Source: Eutrophocola sp963925675
GTDB lineage: Bacteria; Pseudomonadota; Gammaproteobacteria; Pseudomonadales; Pseudohongiellaceae
Direction: 5' to 3'
Assembly: GCA_963925675.1 (NCBI GenBank)
Contig: CAWUSW010000041.1
Span: 1 to 7,916 of the forward strand
Length of the DNA: 7,916 nucleotides
Below are positions 1-6,838 of the stretch, in pieces. The notes under the pieces are model-generated. The model was not told where the DNA came from, ran no database searches, and was given only the letters and a program-made list of their open reading frames with translations. The translations under genes and the position numbers were made by a program. Within the stretch, counting starts at the first letter, position 1, and the number at the start of each line of letters is the position of its first letter.

Positions 1-1
1 C

Positions 2-169
2 AGTCAATTTTTCTTGAGTTTTAAAGATAATGACTTTCTAAACGGCCAGTATACCGTATATGGGCAAGTGGTGTCTGGTATGGAATTCGTTGACAAAATC
101 AAACGCGGTGAGCCTGCGGCTGAACCCGATGTGATGATTTCGGTCAAGGTTGCGGCTGATGTTGTATAA
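2..169 (+). CDS. Cyclophilin-type peptidyl-prolyl cis-trans isomerase, 3' end only
   Basis: This is the C-terminal 55 residues of a cyclophilin, an enzyme that isomerises Xaa-Pro peptide bonds; the start lies left of the window. The visible part begins SQFFLSFKDNDFLNGQYTVY and continues with GQVVSGMEFVDKIKRGEP and a final SVKVAADVV. These match the conserved cyclophilin core strand (SQFF), the catalytic-site Trp/Tyr region and the terminal 'G-V-V-x-G-M-x-x-V-D-x-I-K' segment. The tail resembles alphaproteobacterial cyclophilins more than E. coli PpiB. Whether it is cytosolic or exported cannot be seen. The stop codon (167-169) overlaps the next cyclophilin gene, which suggests a translationally coupled pair. 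The family assignment is firm; the paralogue and organism are not. Confidence 0.9.
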   Translation, partial: SQFFLSFKDNDFLNGQYTVYGQVVSGMEFVDKIKRGEPAAEPDVMISVKVAADVV

Positions 170-587
170 AGTACTATTTTTATATGGTTTGTTAGCTTTA
201 GCAGCCCCTCTTCACGCGCAAGCGACAAGTGACGTCGTTGACGGGCCTGGCCCCAATTTGGTGATCACCGTGGGTGGTTCCACAACAGGGCAGATTGTCA
301 TCGATCTTTTTCCCGAGGTCGCGCCAAGCCATGTAGCCCAAGTCACCACCCTTGCCAAAAAAGGGGCCTATGATGGGGTGGTATTTCACCGTGTGATAAC
401 AGGTTTTATGGCCCAAACGGGTGACGTGGCTTACGGTAAACATGGCAGCAATGTGGCGATGTCCGGCATGGGGAAGCACAGCTCCCCCAATAAAGCTGAA
501 ATTCTGCCGGCTATTATGTCAGTCAAGCCGCCAAAAAAAAGGCCGCAATGCGACCCTTTTTTTATTTCTATACTAAAAAGTTCTTAA
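159..587 (+). CDS. Exported cyclophilin, C-terminally truncated (probable pseudogene)
   Basis: The N-terminal half of a second cyclophilin, 142 residues from ATG 159. An AAGG at 146-149 lies 9 bases upstream, and the gene overlaps the previous one by 11 bases; a TTG at 150 is a less attractive start. Residues 1-20 form a Sec signal peptide ending PLHA|Q. Residues 33-90 show the beta-strand NLVITV, FPEVAPSHVAQ and the catalytic block FHRVITGFMAQTGD, including the expected Arg (about 78), Phe and Gln. Similarity stops at SSPNKAE (residue 114, base about 500), exactly where families continue with 'F-S' and the SQFF core. The remaining 28 residues are partly a translation of the terminator at 533-563. 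About 60-80 residues of the fold, including the second half of the active site, are missing, so activity is unlikely. An internal deletion or frame-shifting rearrangement is inferred. Confidence 0.7.
   Translation: MLYKVLFLYGLLALAAPLHAQATSDVVDGPGPNLVITVGGSTTGQIVIDLFPEVAPSHVAQVTTLAKKGAYDGVVFHRVITGFMAQTGDVAYGKHGSNVAMSGMGKHSSPNKAEILPAIMSVKPPKKRPQCDPFFISILKSS
533..563. terminator. Rho-independent terminator, usable from both strands
   Basis: Eight A residues (533-540), a GC-rich stem and seven T residues (557-563) form an imperfect hairpin. CGC (544-546) pairs with GCG (550-552) around an AAT loop, one C/A mismatch follows, and GG (541-542) pairs with CC. The A and T tracts extend the stem and give a U-run on either strand. 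It sits between the convergent cyclophilin and cytochrome-type genes and can serve both. It lies inside the reading frame of the upstream cyclophilin, which supports that gene being damaged. Confidence 0.75.
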
Positions 588-601
588 CTAAAAAGTACTT
601 A
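572..601. repeat. Tandem duplication of a 15-base unit
   Basis: ACTAAAAAGTTCTTA (572-586) is followed directly by ACTAAAAAGTACTTA (587-601), 14 of 15 bases identical. The second copy supplies the stop codon (599-601, read on the minus strand) of the leftward gene. It is a short tandem duplication at a gene end; no function is evident. Confidence 0.6.
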
Positions 602-2767
602 GTAATCCAACGGTGTATCTCGTATCTGGAACTGAACCATCTTGCCGGTGGTTCCCTTTCCGCCTTCTACATGCCAAATCAAGTGAGTACCGTAGTTAGC
701 CCAAATACTGCGACCTTTCCAGCCAGTATCAGGATCATCAATACGTGCATCCAGACCTCTGCTGTAAAAGCCCATTGGGTAAGGCACTCTGAGATAAGTC
801 CAATCGCCACTTTCTGGATCCAGGGCTATCAGAGAATCTGACCAGGAGCCATTGATGATAGGCGTATCTTTACCCAGACCCGTGACATTGTGCTGATCTA
901 CCCATCCAAAATAATGGAAGTCAGCTGGCACATCAGTATTACCTAATTTAGGTCCTGGAGTTTCATATAAAGTCCAGCCAGCTTCACAGTGAGTACCCAT
1001 TTCGGTACCAGCGCCATTTAGCACAGGACATGCACTGCGATCCAGAGTCGCCCAATGAGAGCTGCCTGCAAGCGCAACCCAGGGGTTACCTTTGCTGTCT
1101 ATATCCATACCACGTGGATCAAAACCAGGATCCGGAATGGCATACACCTCAGAGATACAGGTTTCTGGAGGATTATCGCCTCGATCCAGTCTCACAATAG
1201 AGCCATATGGATGCAGAGCACTGTTTTCATTCGCTCCCCAGACCACATCACCATCACGTGGATCAGGAATCACGGTATACATATTGGCCCTGATTTCAGT
1301 ATCCAGATTTGCATCCGGATTATCATCACCCCAGGCATTCCATGGTTTGGTAATTGTGCCATCACCATTGGTGTCAATGATCTGTGGGCACCAGCCAACA
1401 GCTGCTTGCTCATCATGAGTATTGTCAAAGGTGCGGGTATCAATCCAGCCAAACAATGGGCCCAGCAATTCGTTGAAATACAAAGTGCTTTCAGGATTGT
1501 TGGCAAACTGTAAATGGTGAGTGGCGTAGCAGGTTTCGATTAATTCAAACTCACCGGTTTTTGGATCATAAACAGAGGCTTGTCTGTTACTGAATCCGGG
1601 ATCTGCATACGCTGAAAATTTATTGCCAGAATCAGGATCACACCAGTCCGGTGAAGTATTACTACGGATTTTTGAAGTCATCCAGACACGACCATCAGGG
1701 CCCAGCATGGCGTTATGTGGATCAGAGGGATTCTCAAAACCCCACAAATGTTCCATACCCCAGAAATTGGACGGCTGTCCTGGTGCCGGGAAACGTGACG
1801 GTACATCACGTGGATCATCTCTGGTAGGAATCACAATGTCATAAGCATCATTAGTGATCGGATCAACTACTGATAACAAACCGTGGCCTGAAGACACCGC
1901 ATAAGTAGGGCCATAGGCATTCACTGTAGGGTTGTTTTTGTCAGTGGTGATTTCATCATGCATGAAGTCCTGATCGCCACCAATGTCGCGCAGGGTGACA
2001 ACGATGTTGCGCTCAATGCCTGCCGGACGCGGCGGTACAGGAGGGAGTGCACCAGCTGCAATACTATCCGTCCAGTTAGCCATGGTTGTTGCCATGGCAT
2101 CCAGACCAAACTGGGCAAAGTTGCCAAACATGGAACCACCACGAACGCCGGTCTGGGTACGGTATATCCACGATTCCTTCGAAGAATCATGTCCCAGCGC
2201 ATCCATGTGACCAAGAGTTCGGGTAATCTTGTTGCCTAACTGATGACAAAAGCCACAGTCACTTTTGAATTCATGCAACATGCGTTTCTGGCTGTCGATA
2301 GCCGGGGCAAAACCTTGACGATCTTCACCTTCCGCAGTTAGCACATCATCACCAGGGAACTGAACTAAAGACATCCAGTAATCCGCAGGATAATATTCTG
2401 CGGCTTCAGCTGGGGAGCCTGCCACTACAGCAGTTAAATCCAGATCCCTGTCACCAGGGCGGGCTTTTATTTTTTCCGAATCAACTAATCCGTAGCCACG
2501 CACCCAAATCATATAGGTCGCCACAGGCATCTGAGGTAATACATAGTTGCCTTCATCATCTGTAACAACGATTTTGACAAAAGGGGTATTGGTTTCTTTG
2601 GTTTCAGCGATAACCCATACGCCTGCTTCCGGACCATTTTCACTGATCACTTTTCCGGTAATGTATCCATCTGGATAGACACGTTCACCGATATAAGGTA
2701 CCTGAGCCAGTCCGGCAGTACTGATAAACAGTAAACCCAGCGTGATGGCTCCCAATAAATTCTTCAT
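599..2767 (-). CDS. Exported carboxypeptidase-regulatory-like / haem c / beta-propeller protein
   Basis: A 722-residue periplasmic protein of unproven function. Residues 1-21 are a clean Sec signal peptide (ending GLAQ). Residues about 34-112 look like a carboxypeptidase-regulatory-like (transthyretin-type) beta-sandwich: DGYITGKV, AGVWVIAET, TDDEGNYVLPQMP, YMIWVRGYG. A single haem c attachment site, CGFCH, is at 171-175. From about 285 onward come repeated beta-propeller-like blades (GHGLLSVVDP, MLGPDGRVWMTS, GMDIDSKGNPWVAL, DSLIALDPESGDWTYLRV), resembling virginiamycin B/streptogramin lyase-type propellers. A DTNGDGTI calcium-loop-like segment is at 465-472. The ATG is set by a consensus AGGAGG at 2772-2777 (minus strand), four bases upstream. 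Monocistronic by appearance; its 3' side has the terminator at 533-563. It may carry electrons or oxidise a substrate; calling it a lyase would be unsafe. The gene is real; function is uncertain. Confidence 0.9.
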   Translation of the reverse strand: MKNLLGAITLGLLFISTAGLAQVPYIGERVYPDGYITGKVISENGPEAGVWVIAETKETNTPFVKIVVTDDEGNYVLPQMPVATYMIWVRGYGLVDSEKIKARPGDRDLDLTAVVAGSPAEAAEYYPADYWMSLVQFPGDDVLTAEGEDRQGFAPAIDSQKRMLHEFKSDCGFCHQLGNKITRTLGHMDALGHDSSKESWIYRTQTGVRGGSMFGNFAQFGLDAMATTMANWTDSIAAGALPPVPPRPAGIERNIVVTLRDIGGDQDFMHDEITTDKNNPTVNAYGPTYAVSSGHGLLSVVDPITNDAYDIVIPTRDDPRDVPSRFPAPGQPSNFWGMEHLWGFENPSDPHNAMLGPDGRVWMTSKIRSNTSPDWCDPDSGNKFSAYADPGFSNRQASVYDPKTGEFELIETCYATHHLQFANNPESTLYFNELLGPLFGWIDTRTFDNTHDEQAAVGWCPQIIDTNGDGTITKPWNAWGDDNPDANLDTEIRANMYTVIPDPRDGDVVWGANENSALHPYGSIVRLDRGDNPPETCISEVYAIPDPGFDPRGMDIDSKGNPWVALAGSSHWATLDRSACPVLNGAGTEMGTHCEAGWTLYETPGPKLGNTDVPADFHYFGWVDQHNVTGLGKDTPIINGSWSDSLIALDPESGDWTYLRVPYPMGFYSRGLDARIDDPDTGWKGRSIWANYGTHLIWHVEGGKGTTGKMVQFQIRDTPLDY

Positions 2768-2771
2768 AACT

Positions 2772-2777
2772 CCTCCT
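2772..2777 (-). promoter_or_regulatory. Consensus Shine-Dalgarno AGGAGG for the haem c protein gene
   Basis: On the minus strand AGGAGG precedes the ATG (2767-2765) by four bases. It fixes the start of the 722-residue exported protein and predicts strong translation. Confidence 0.85.
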
Positions 2778-2796
2778 AAAAATGCCCTGCGATATT

Positions 2797-2825
2797 ATTA
2801 TAAATAGTCAATTTAACAGTCGAAA
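2797..2825 (-). promoter_or_regulatory. Possible sigma70 promoter for the haem c protein gene
   Basis: A perfect TATAAT (2802-2797 on the minus strand) lies about 30 bases upstream of the start codon. The -35 is weak: TTTCGA at 2825-2820 with a 17-base spacer, matching TTGACA at only three positions. The AT-rich setting and short 5' leader fit, but the weak -35 means the promoter is tentative or needs an activator. Confidence 0.35.
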
Positions 2826-2978
2826 ATTAGCGATGTGGAAATTAATCATTCCCTTCCCTTGCCGCGGGGAGAGGCCGAGTATACCTGATCTTTTTTTCGA
2901 TATTAATGCTTTTCTCACCCTGACAAGGGCATATATTCTGCTTGCCCTGACAGACTTTCGTTTTATCCATATTCACAA

Positions 2979-3007
2979 TACAATCTTGCGCCTTTCAGGC
3001 CTATAAT
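2979..3007 (+). promoter_or_regulatory. Possible sigma70 promoter for glcB
   Basis: A perfect -10 TATAAT is at 3002-3007, with TACAAT (2979-2984) 17 bases upstream as a poor -35. Transcription would start near 3014, giving a leader of about 117 bases that contains the inverted repeats at 3035-3064. The -10 is good; the weak -35 keeps confidence low. Confidence 0.35.
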
Positions 3008-3034
3008 TTCCATTTTATGGTCTTCACATGCTTT

Positions 3035-3064
3035 GCTATCTGATTGCCAGCTAATAGATAGCTG
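3035..3064 (+). repeat. Overlapping, mutually exclusive inverted repeats in the glcB leader
   Basis: GCTATCT (3035-3041) can pair with AGATAGC (3056-3062) around a 14-base loop. Alternatively CAGCTA (3048-3053) can pair with TAGCTG (3059-3064) around a 5-base loop. The right arms share bases, so only one can form. The second is also a palindromic operator-like site, and its CAGCTAA recurs at 3081-3087. Function unknown. Confidence 0.4.
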
Positions 3065-3130
3065 AAGCGAAGCCAAAAAACAGCTAACTTGCAGTAATCG
3101 CATTCCCCAATGGCAGTAAAAGAGGTATCC

Positions 3131-5311
3131 ATGTCTAACAACATTTCAGCCAACAGCCTGCAAATTTCCCAGGTTCTCTATGATTTCATTGAAAAGGAAG
3201 CCACTCCCGGATCCGGCATTTCACCCGACCAGTTCTGGAATTCCCTTGCTGAAATCGTTGCTGAATATGCGCCCCGCAACAAGGCACTGCTCGAAAAGCG
3301 AGATTCCTTACAGGCACAAATCGATGACTGGCATAAAGCCCATGATATGGCCTATTACCTGAGCCATCGGGATGAATACAAACAGTTCCTGCTGGATATT
3401 GGCTACCTGGTTCCCGAAGGTGAGGACTTTAAGGTCAGCACCTGGAATTCAGATTATGAAATTTCTATCTGCGCCGGTCCGCAGCTTGTAGTGCCGGTAA
3501 TGAATGCCCGCTATGCACTGAATGCCGCAAATGCACGTTGGGGCAGTCTGTTTAATGCGCTCTACGGAACCGATGTGATCCCCTTGAGCGGCAATGAGAT
3601 AAAAGGCTATGACCCGGATCGCGGACAAAAAGTTATCGATTGGACCGATGAATTTCTCGACCAGGCTATTCCGCTGGAACGGGGCCGTCACTCCCAGGTG
3701 AGTGCTTATGGATTGGTCAATCAGGATGGACATATCGCCTTGCAAGTCGAACTTCAGGACGGCACTACCACCATGCTGACCAATCAAGACAAACTGGTGG
3801 GCTGGCAGGGGTTTTCTGAAGCACCGGAAGCCTTGCTGTTTGTAAACCATGGACTACATCTGGAAGTTCAGATTGATGGCGAGAATCAAGTCGGCAAACA
3901 ACACCATGCCAATATCAAGGATATTGTTATGGAGTCTGCCATGACTACTATTCAGGACTGCGAAGATTCTGTTGCTGCAGTTGATGGCGAAGACAAGGTC
4001 AGTGTTTACCGCAACTGGCTTGGACTCATGCACGGCACCCTTCAGGAATCTTTCGACAAAGGTGGCGAAACGATTACCCGCAGACTCAGCCAGGACCGTT
4101 TTTATAAAGGGACCAGTGGCGAAACCGTGTCCATGCAGGGTCGCAGCCTGCTGCTGGTTCGCAATGTAGGACACCTGATGACTACCGATGCGGTGCTGGA
4201 CAAGGATGGCAACGAAATTCCTGAGGGCATCCTCGATGCTATGGTCACAACTCTGTGCGGGAAACATGATTTATTGAGGAACAGTCCGGTTCGAAATAGC
4301 CGTAACGGCAATATCTATATCGTCAAACCGAAAATGCATGGCCCTGAAGAAGCGGCTTTCACTAACGACCTGTTTAATGCCGTTGAAGACGCTCTGGAAC
4401 TTAAGCGCAACACCATCAAGGTTGGTGTGATGGATGAAGAGCGCCGCACCAGTGTTAACCTGAAAGAATGCATCAGAGCGGTCCAGGAAAGAATCTTTTT
4501 TATCAATACCGGCTTTCTTGATCGTACCGGTGATGAAATTCATACCAGCATGCATGCGGGTCCTTTTCTGCCCAAGGAAGCTGTCAAAGGACAACCCTGG
4601 ATTGGTGCCTATGAAAATTCCAATGTTGACATAGGCATTGAATGCGGCTTCATTGGCAAGGCACAGATTGGCAAGGGTATGTGGGCAAAGCCGGACCAGA
4701 TGGCTGACATGATGATGCAGAAAGTTGCCCATCCCAATGTCGGTGCCAGCTGCGCCTGGGTCCCCTCTCCTACCGCAGCGACCCTGCATGCCATTCATTA
4801 CCACCAGATAAATGTAACTGCGACTCAGCGCCGTCTGGCTTCCAGAACCAAAGCCAGCGTCGATGACATTCTTACTATTCCGCTGATGACTGAAAACAAT
4901 CTCACTGCAGAAGACATTCAAAAGGAGCTGGACAATAACGCCCAGGGAATACTGGGGTACGTGGTACGCTGGATTGATAATGGCGTCGGCTGTTCAAAAG
5001 TGCCAGACATAAATAATGTCGGCCTGATGGAAGACCGCGCCACGTGTCGTATTTCAAGCCAGCATATTGCCAACTGGCTTTGCCATGGCATTTGTTCTGA
5101 AGAGCAAGTGATGGAGTCGATGAAAAGAATGGCCAGGATCGTGGACAAACAGAATGCAGGTGATGCTCTTTATCACAATATGGCACCCGACTTTGACGGC
5201 ATTGCCTTTCAGGCTGCCTGCGATCTGGTGATCAGAGGGATGGAGCAACCCAATGGTTATACCGAACCGGTATTACATGCGCGCCGCAAAGAACTGAAAA
5301 GCAGTACTTGA
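3131..5311 (+). CDS. glcB: Malate synthase G
   Basis: Cytoplasmic enzyme condensing glyoxylate with acetyl-CoA and water to give malate and CoA, the assimilation step for glyoxylate from glycolate, ethylene glycol or the glyoxylate shunt. The product is 726 residues, close to the 723 of E. coli GlcB. Family blocks are intact: GRSLLLVRNVGHLMT carrying the catalytic Arg (about 344), MDEERRTSVNLKECI with the Mg-binding Glu (about 436), FLDRTGDEIHTSMHAGPF with the Mg-binding Asp (about 464), NGVGCSKVPDINNVGLMEDRATCRISSQHIANWL with the reactive Cys (about 621) and the catalytic-base Asp (about 635). ATG 3131 is chosen because AGAGG (3121-3125) sits five bases upstream; an in-frame ATG at 3110 adds seven residues but has no ribosome site. 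A VOC gene follows 26 bases downstream. No damage seen. Confidence 0.97.
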   Translation: MSNNISANSLQISQVLYDFIEKEATPGSGISPDQFWNSLAEIVAEYAPRNKALLEKRDSLQAQIDDWHKAHDMAYYLSHRDEYKQFLLDIGYLVPEGEDFKVSTWNSDYEISICAGPQLVVPVMNARYALNAANARWGSLFNALYGTDVIPLSGNEIKGYDPDRGQKVIDWTDEFLDQAIPLERGRHSQVSAYGLVNQDGHIALQVELQDGTTTMLTNQDKLVGWQGFSEAPEALLFVNHGLHLEVQIDGENQVGKQHHANIKDIVMESAMTTIQDCEDSVAAVDGEDKVSVYRNWLGLMHGTLQESFDKGGETITRRLSQDRFYKGTSGETVSMQGRSLLLVRNVGHLMTTDAVLDKDGNEIPEGILDAMVTTLCGKHDLLRNSPVRNSRNGNIYIVKPKMHGPEEAAFTNDLFNAVEDALELKRNTIKVGVMDEERRTSVNLKECIRAVQERIFFINTGFLDRTGDEIHTSMHAGPFLPKEAVKGQPWIGAYENSNVDIGIECGFIGKAQIGKGMWAKPDQMADMMMQKVAHPNVGASCAWVPSPTAATLHAIHYHQINVTATQRRLASRTKASVDDILTIPLMTENNLTAEDIQKELDNNAQGILGYVVRWIDNGVGCSKVPDINNVGLMEDRATCRISSQHIANWLCHGICSEEQVMESMKRMARIVDKQNAGDALYHNMAPDFDGIAFQAACDLVIRGMEQPNGYTEPVLHARRKELKSST

Positions 5312-5337
5312 TAGCCAAAGACAAAGGAAAAAAGTAC

Positions 5338-6144
5338 GTGAAAAATAACAAATACAAGCCAGCAGGCCTGACAGCACTTTTACTTCTTCTGACCAGTGTT
5401 TCACTCAATGCTCAGCTGCCGGCGCCCAATGCGTCCGGAGTGAGTACCGGCCATACGCATTTAATCGTCCCTAACGTGGCCAAACACCGGGAAATCTGGA
5501 AGCTGCTGGGCGCCCAGGAACGTTCTTCCGGGCGCATCGAGGCCTTGATGCTTCCCGGCATGTTCATTTTGTTGCGTGAAGGCGAACCAGCTCACCCTTC
5601 AGTTGCCACAACCGCCAATCACATGGGCTTTATGGTGAACGACTACAACCTTTACAAAGCAAAGCTGGAAGCAGTGGGTGCCAGTTTTTTCTACGATGAT
5701 GGGGAAGGACAAATCCTCGCTGACCTACCTGATGGTGTCAGAATAGAAATCGCCCTGGATGAAAGCCAACAGGCCCCTATTATTTATCACCACACCCATC
5801 TGGTAGCTGAAAACGGCGAAGAACTGCGCCAATGGTATCTTGATGTATTCGGCGCCGAAGTCGGTGAAAGAAGAGGCCTGCCATCAGCATTGATCCCCGG
5901 CGGCCAGGTTGATTTTCTACCCCTGCAAGGCGACCTTCCCCTTCCTACTCAAGGCACCGCCATCGATCATATCGGCTTTGAAGTGGCTAGCCTCGATGCC
6001 TTTGCAACAAGAATGGCAGACCTGGGCATTACCTTCGACAGGGAACCCGCCTGCATTGATGAAATAAAATTATGCATTGCCTTTATCACCGACCCCACCG
6101 GCACATTTATTGAATTGACCCAAGGCCTGGCAGTTATTAAATAG
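5338..6144 (+). CDS. Exported two-domain VOC (glyoxalase/dioxygenase superfamily) protein
   Basis: 268 residues from GTG 5338, with AAGGA (5324-5328) nine bases upstream. A TTG start at 5308 overlapping glcB is possible but would put ten residues before the signal peptide. Residues 1-25 are a Sec signal peptide ending SLNA|Q. Two vicinal-oxygen-chelate domains follow, about 36-140 and 149-265. Each carries a possible 2-His/1-Glu metal set: H41, H95, E137 and H154, H211, E259 (in THLIV, NHMGF, RIEIAL; THLVA, DHIGF, FIELT). The order and spacing resemble those of glyoxalase/extradiol dioxygenase folds. Substrate is unknown; glyoxalase I activity in the periplasm would be odd. The gene probably shares a transcript with glcB. 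The stop codon TAG merges with the first base of the hairpin at 6144. Confidence 0.85.
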   Translation: MKNNKYKPAGLTALLLLLTSVSLNAQLPAPNASGVSTGHTHLIVPNVAKHREIWKLLGAQERSSGRIEALMLPGMFILLREGEPAHPSVATTANHMGFMVNDYNLYKAKLEAVGASFFYDDGEGQILADLPDGVRIEIALDESQQAPIIYHHTHLVAENGEELRQWYLDVFGAEVGERRGLPSALIPGGQVDFLPLQGDLPLPTQGTAIDHIGFEVASLDAFATRMADLGITFDREPACIDEIKLCIAFITDPTGTFIELTQGLAVIK

Positions 6145-6182
6145 GGGACAGTGACTTTTTCTTTAAAAAAGTCACTGTCCCC
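6144..6182. repeat. REP-like hairpin, left end of the RAYT unit
   Basis: A perfect 17-base inverted repeat: GGGGACAGTGACTTTTT (6144-6160), loop CTTTA, and its complement (6166-6182). The arms are identical to those at 6828-6866; only the loop differs. The first G is also the last base of the VOC stop codon. RAYT proteins bind and cut hairpin REP sequences, so this is probably a substrate or end of the element. It may also act as a transcript-stabilising hairpin after the VOC gene. Confidence 0.9.
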
Positions 6183-6238
6183 GTTTGAAAAATTCATATT
6201 TCCAACTATCCTGATAGGATTAAAGTTACCGGCTGAAC

Positions 6239-6243
6239 AAGGA
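6239..6243 (+). promoter_or_regulatory. Shine-Dalgarno AAGGA of the RAYT gene
   Basis: AAGGA lies seven bases upstream of ATG 6251 and fixes that start, which gives the family-typical N-terminus MPRIARVVLP. Confidence 0.6.
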
Positions 6244-6250
6244 TTGTTGA

Positions 6251-6838
6251 ATGCCAAGAATTGCCCGGGTAGTCCTACCCAACTTCCCCCACCACGTTAC
6301 TCAACGTGGCAACCGACGCCAGACCGTCTTCTTTAGCGATAACGACTATAAAGCCTATATATCTATAGTCTCCAAAGCACTGACCAAAACCGGCACACAA
6401 ATCTGGGCCTACTGTCTGATGCCTAATCATGTGCATTTGATAGCGGTACCTACTGCAACTGATGGTCTAAGCCAGCTATTCAGGGAAGCCCATGTCCGCT
6501 ATACCCGCATGATCAATAAACGTGAAAACTGGCAGGGGCATTTATGGCAGGAGCGATTTCATTCCTTTGCCATGGATGAAAGACATTTGATCGCGGCAGT
6601 CCGCTATGTTGAATTGAACCCTGTCCGCGCGGGACTGTGTTCCAGTTCTGACGAGTGGCGCTGGTCAAGTGTCCATGCACATTTAAATAAGAGAGATGAC
6701 AAGCTAGTCACCGTCAAACCAATGCTCGATCTGATTCAAGGGGATTGGAAAACTTACCTGGACTATAGAGACCTGGATGAAGAAACCCGGCAAATCCGCA
6801 AACACAACAGCACCGGGCACCCTCTAAGGGGACAGTGA
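6251..6838 (+). CDS. REP-associated tyrosine transposase (RAYT, Y1/HUH family), C-terminus shortened
   Basis: A 195-residue single-strand DNA nuclease related to IS200/IS605 TnpA, expected to cut and move REP hairpins. The N-terminal MPRIARVVLPNFPHHVTQRG is the signature of this subgroup. The HUH metal motif is PNHVHLIAVP (H60, H62). GHLWQERFHSF follows, and the catalytic Tyr is in RYVELNPVRAGL (Y119). The C-terminal STGHPL matches the family's TGRPLG segment, but the protein stops three residues later with RGQ. Related proteins usually extend about 30-40 residues further to a basic KPGPK-like tail. The last codons and the TGA stop (6836-6838) come from the left arm of the right hairpin, so the hairpin appears to have replaced the original 3' end. 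The catalytic core is complete; whether the shortened protein works is unknown. Confidence 0.93.
   Translation: MPRIARVVLPNFPHHVTQRGNRRQTVFFSDNDYKAYISIVSKALTKTGTQIWAYCLMPNHVHLIAVPTATDGLSQLFREAHVRYTRMINKRENWQGHLWQERFHSFAMDERHLIAAVRYVELNPVRAGLCSSSDEWRWSSVHAHLNKRDDKLVTVKPMLDLIQGDWKTYLDYRDLDEETRQIRKHNSTGHPLRGQ

Larger units (their letters stand above)
2768..3130. other. Divergent intergenic regulatory region
   Basis: This 363-base gap separates the divergently transcribed haem c protein gene and glcB. I see no convincing gene in it; the one longish open frame (2782-3006, +) lacks a ribosome site and recognisable content. It holds a TATAAT for each direction. It also holds repeated CCCTGACA at 2918-2925 and 2945-2952, which partly overlap an inverted pair AGGGCA (2926-2931) / TGCCCT (2943-2948). 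In the presumed glcB leader there are two overlapping hairpins. Regulation of both genes from here is likely; no named regulator site is recognisable. Confidence 0.6.

Noticed and set aside
198..479. 93-codon minus-strand frame opposite the truncated cyclophilin
   Set aside because: The plus strand has clear cyclophilin motifs there; the minus frame has none.
465..500. Aligning the odd tail IMSVK of the truncated cyclophilin with ISVKV of its neighbour as proof of an in-frame deletion
   Set aside because: The match is only four or five residues and there is no stop in that frame before the terminator, so it may be chance.
1055..1513. 152-codon open frame on the plus strand opposite the haem c protein gene
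   Set aside because: Antisense shadow of a long gene with good domain content; no start signal.
2782..3006. 74-codon open frame in the divergent intergenic region, plus strand
   Set aside because: No ribosome site, no recognisable domain, and it overlaps the likely promoters of both flanking genes.
4271..4921. 216-codon open frame on the minus strand inside glcB
   Set aside because: It lies entirely antisense to the conserved malate synthase core; its composition is that of a shadow frame.
6144..6182. Left hairpin as a classical rho-independent terminator of the VOC gene
   Set aside because: The stem is followed by GTTTGAAAAA rather than a U-run, and the same hairpin recurs at the other end of the RAYT gene, which fits a REP-type element better.
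6185..6220. TTGAAA and TAGGAT as a promoter for the RAYT gene
   Set aside because: Spacing is 24 bases and the -10 is poor; an alternative TTCATA has 16 bases but is also weak.
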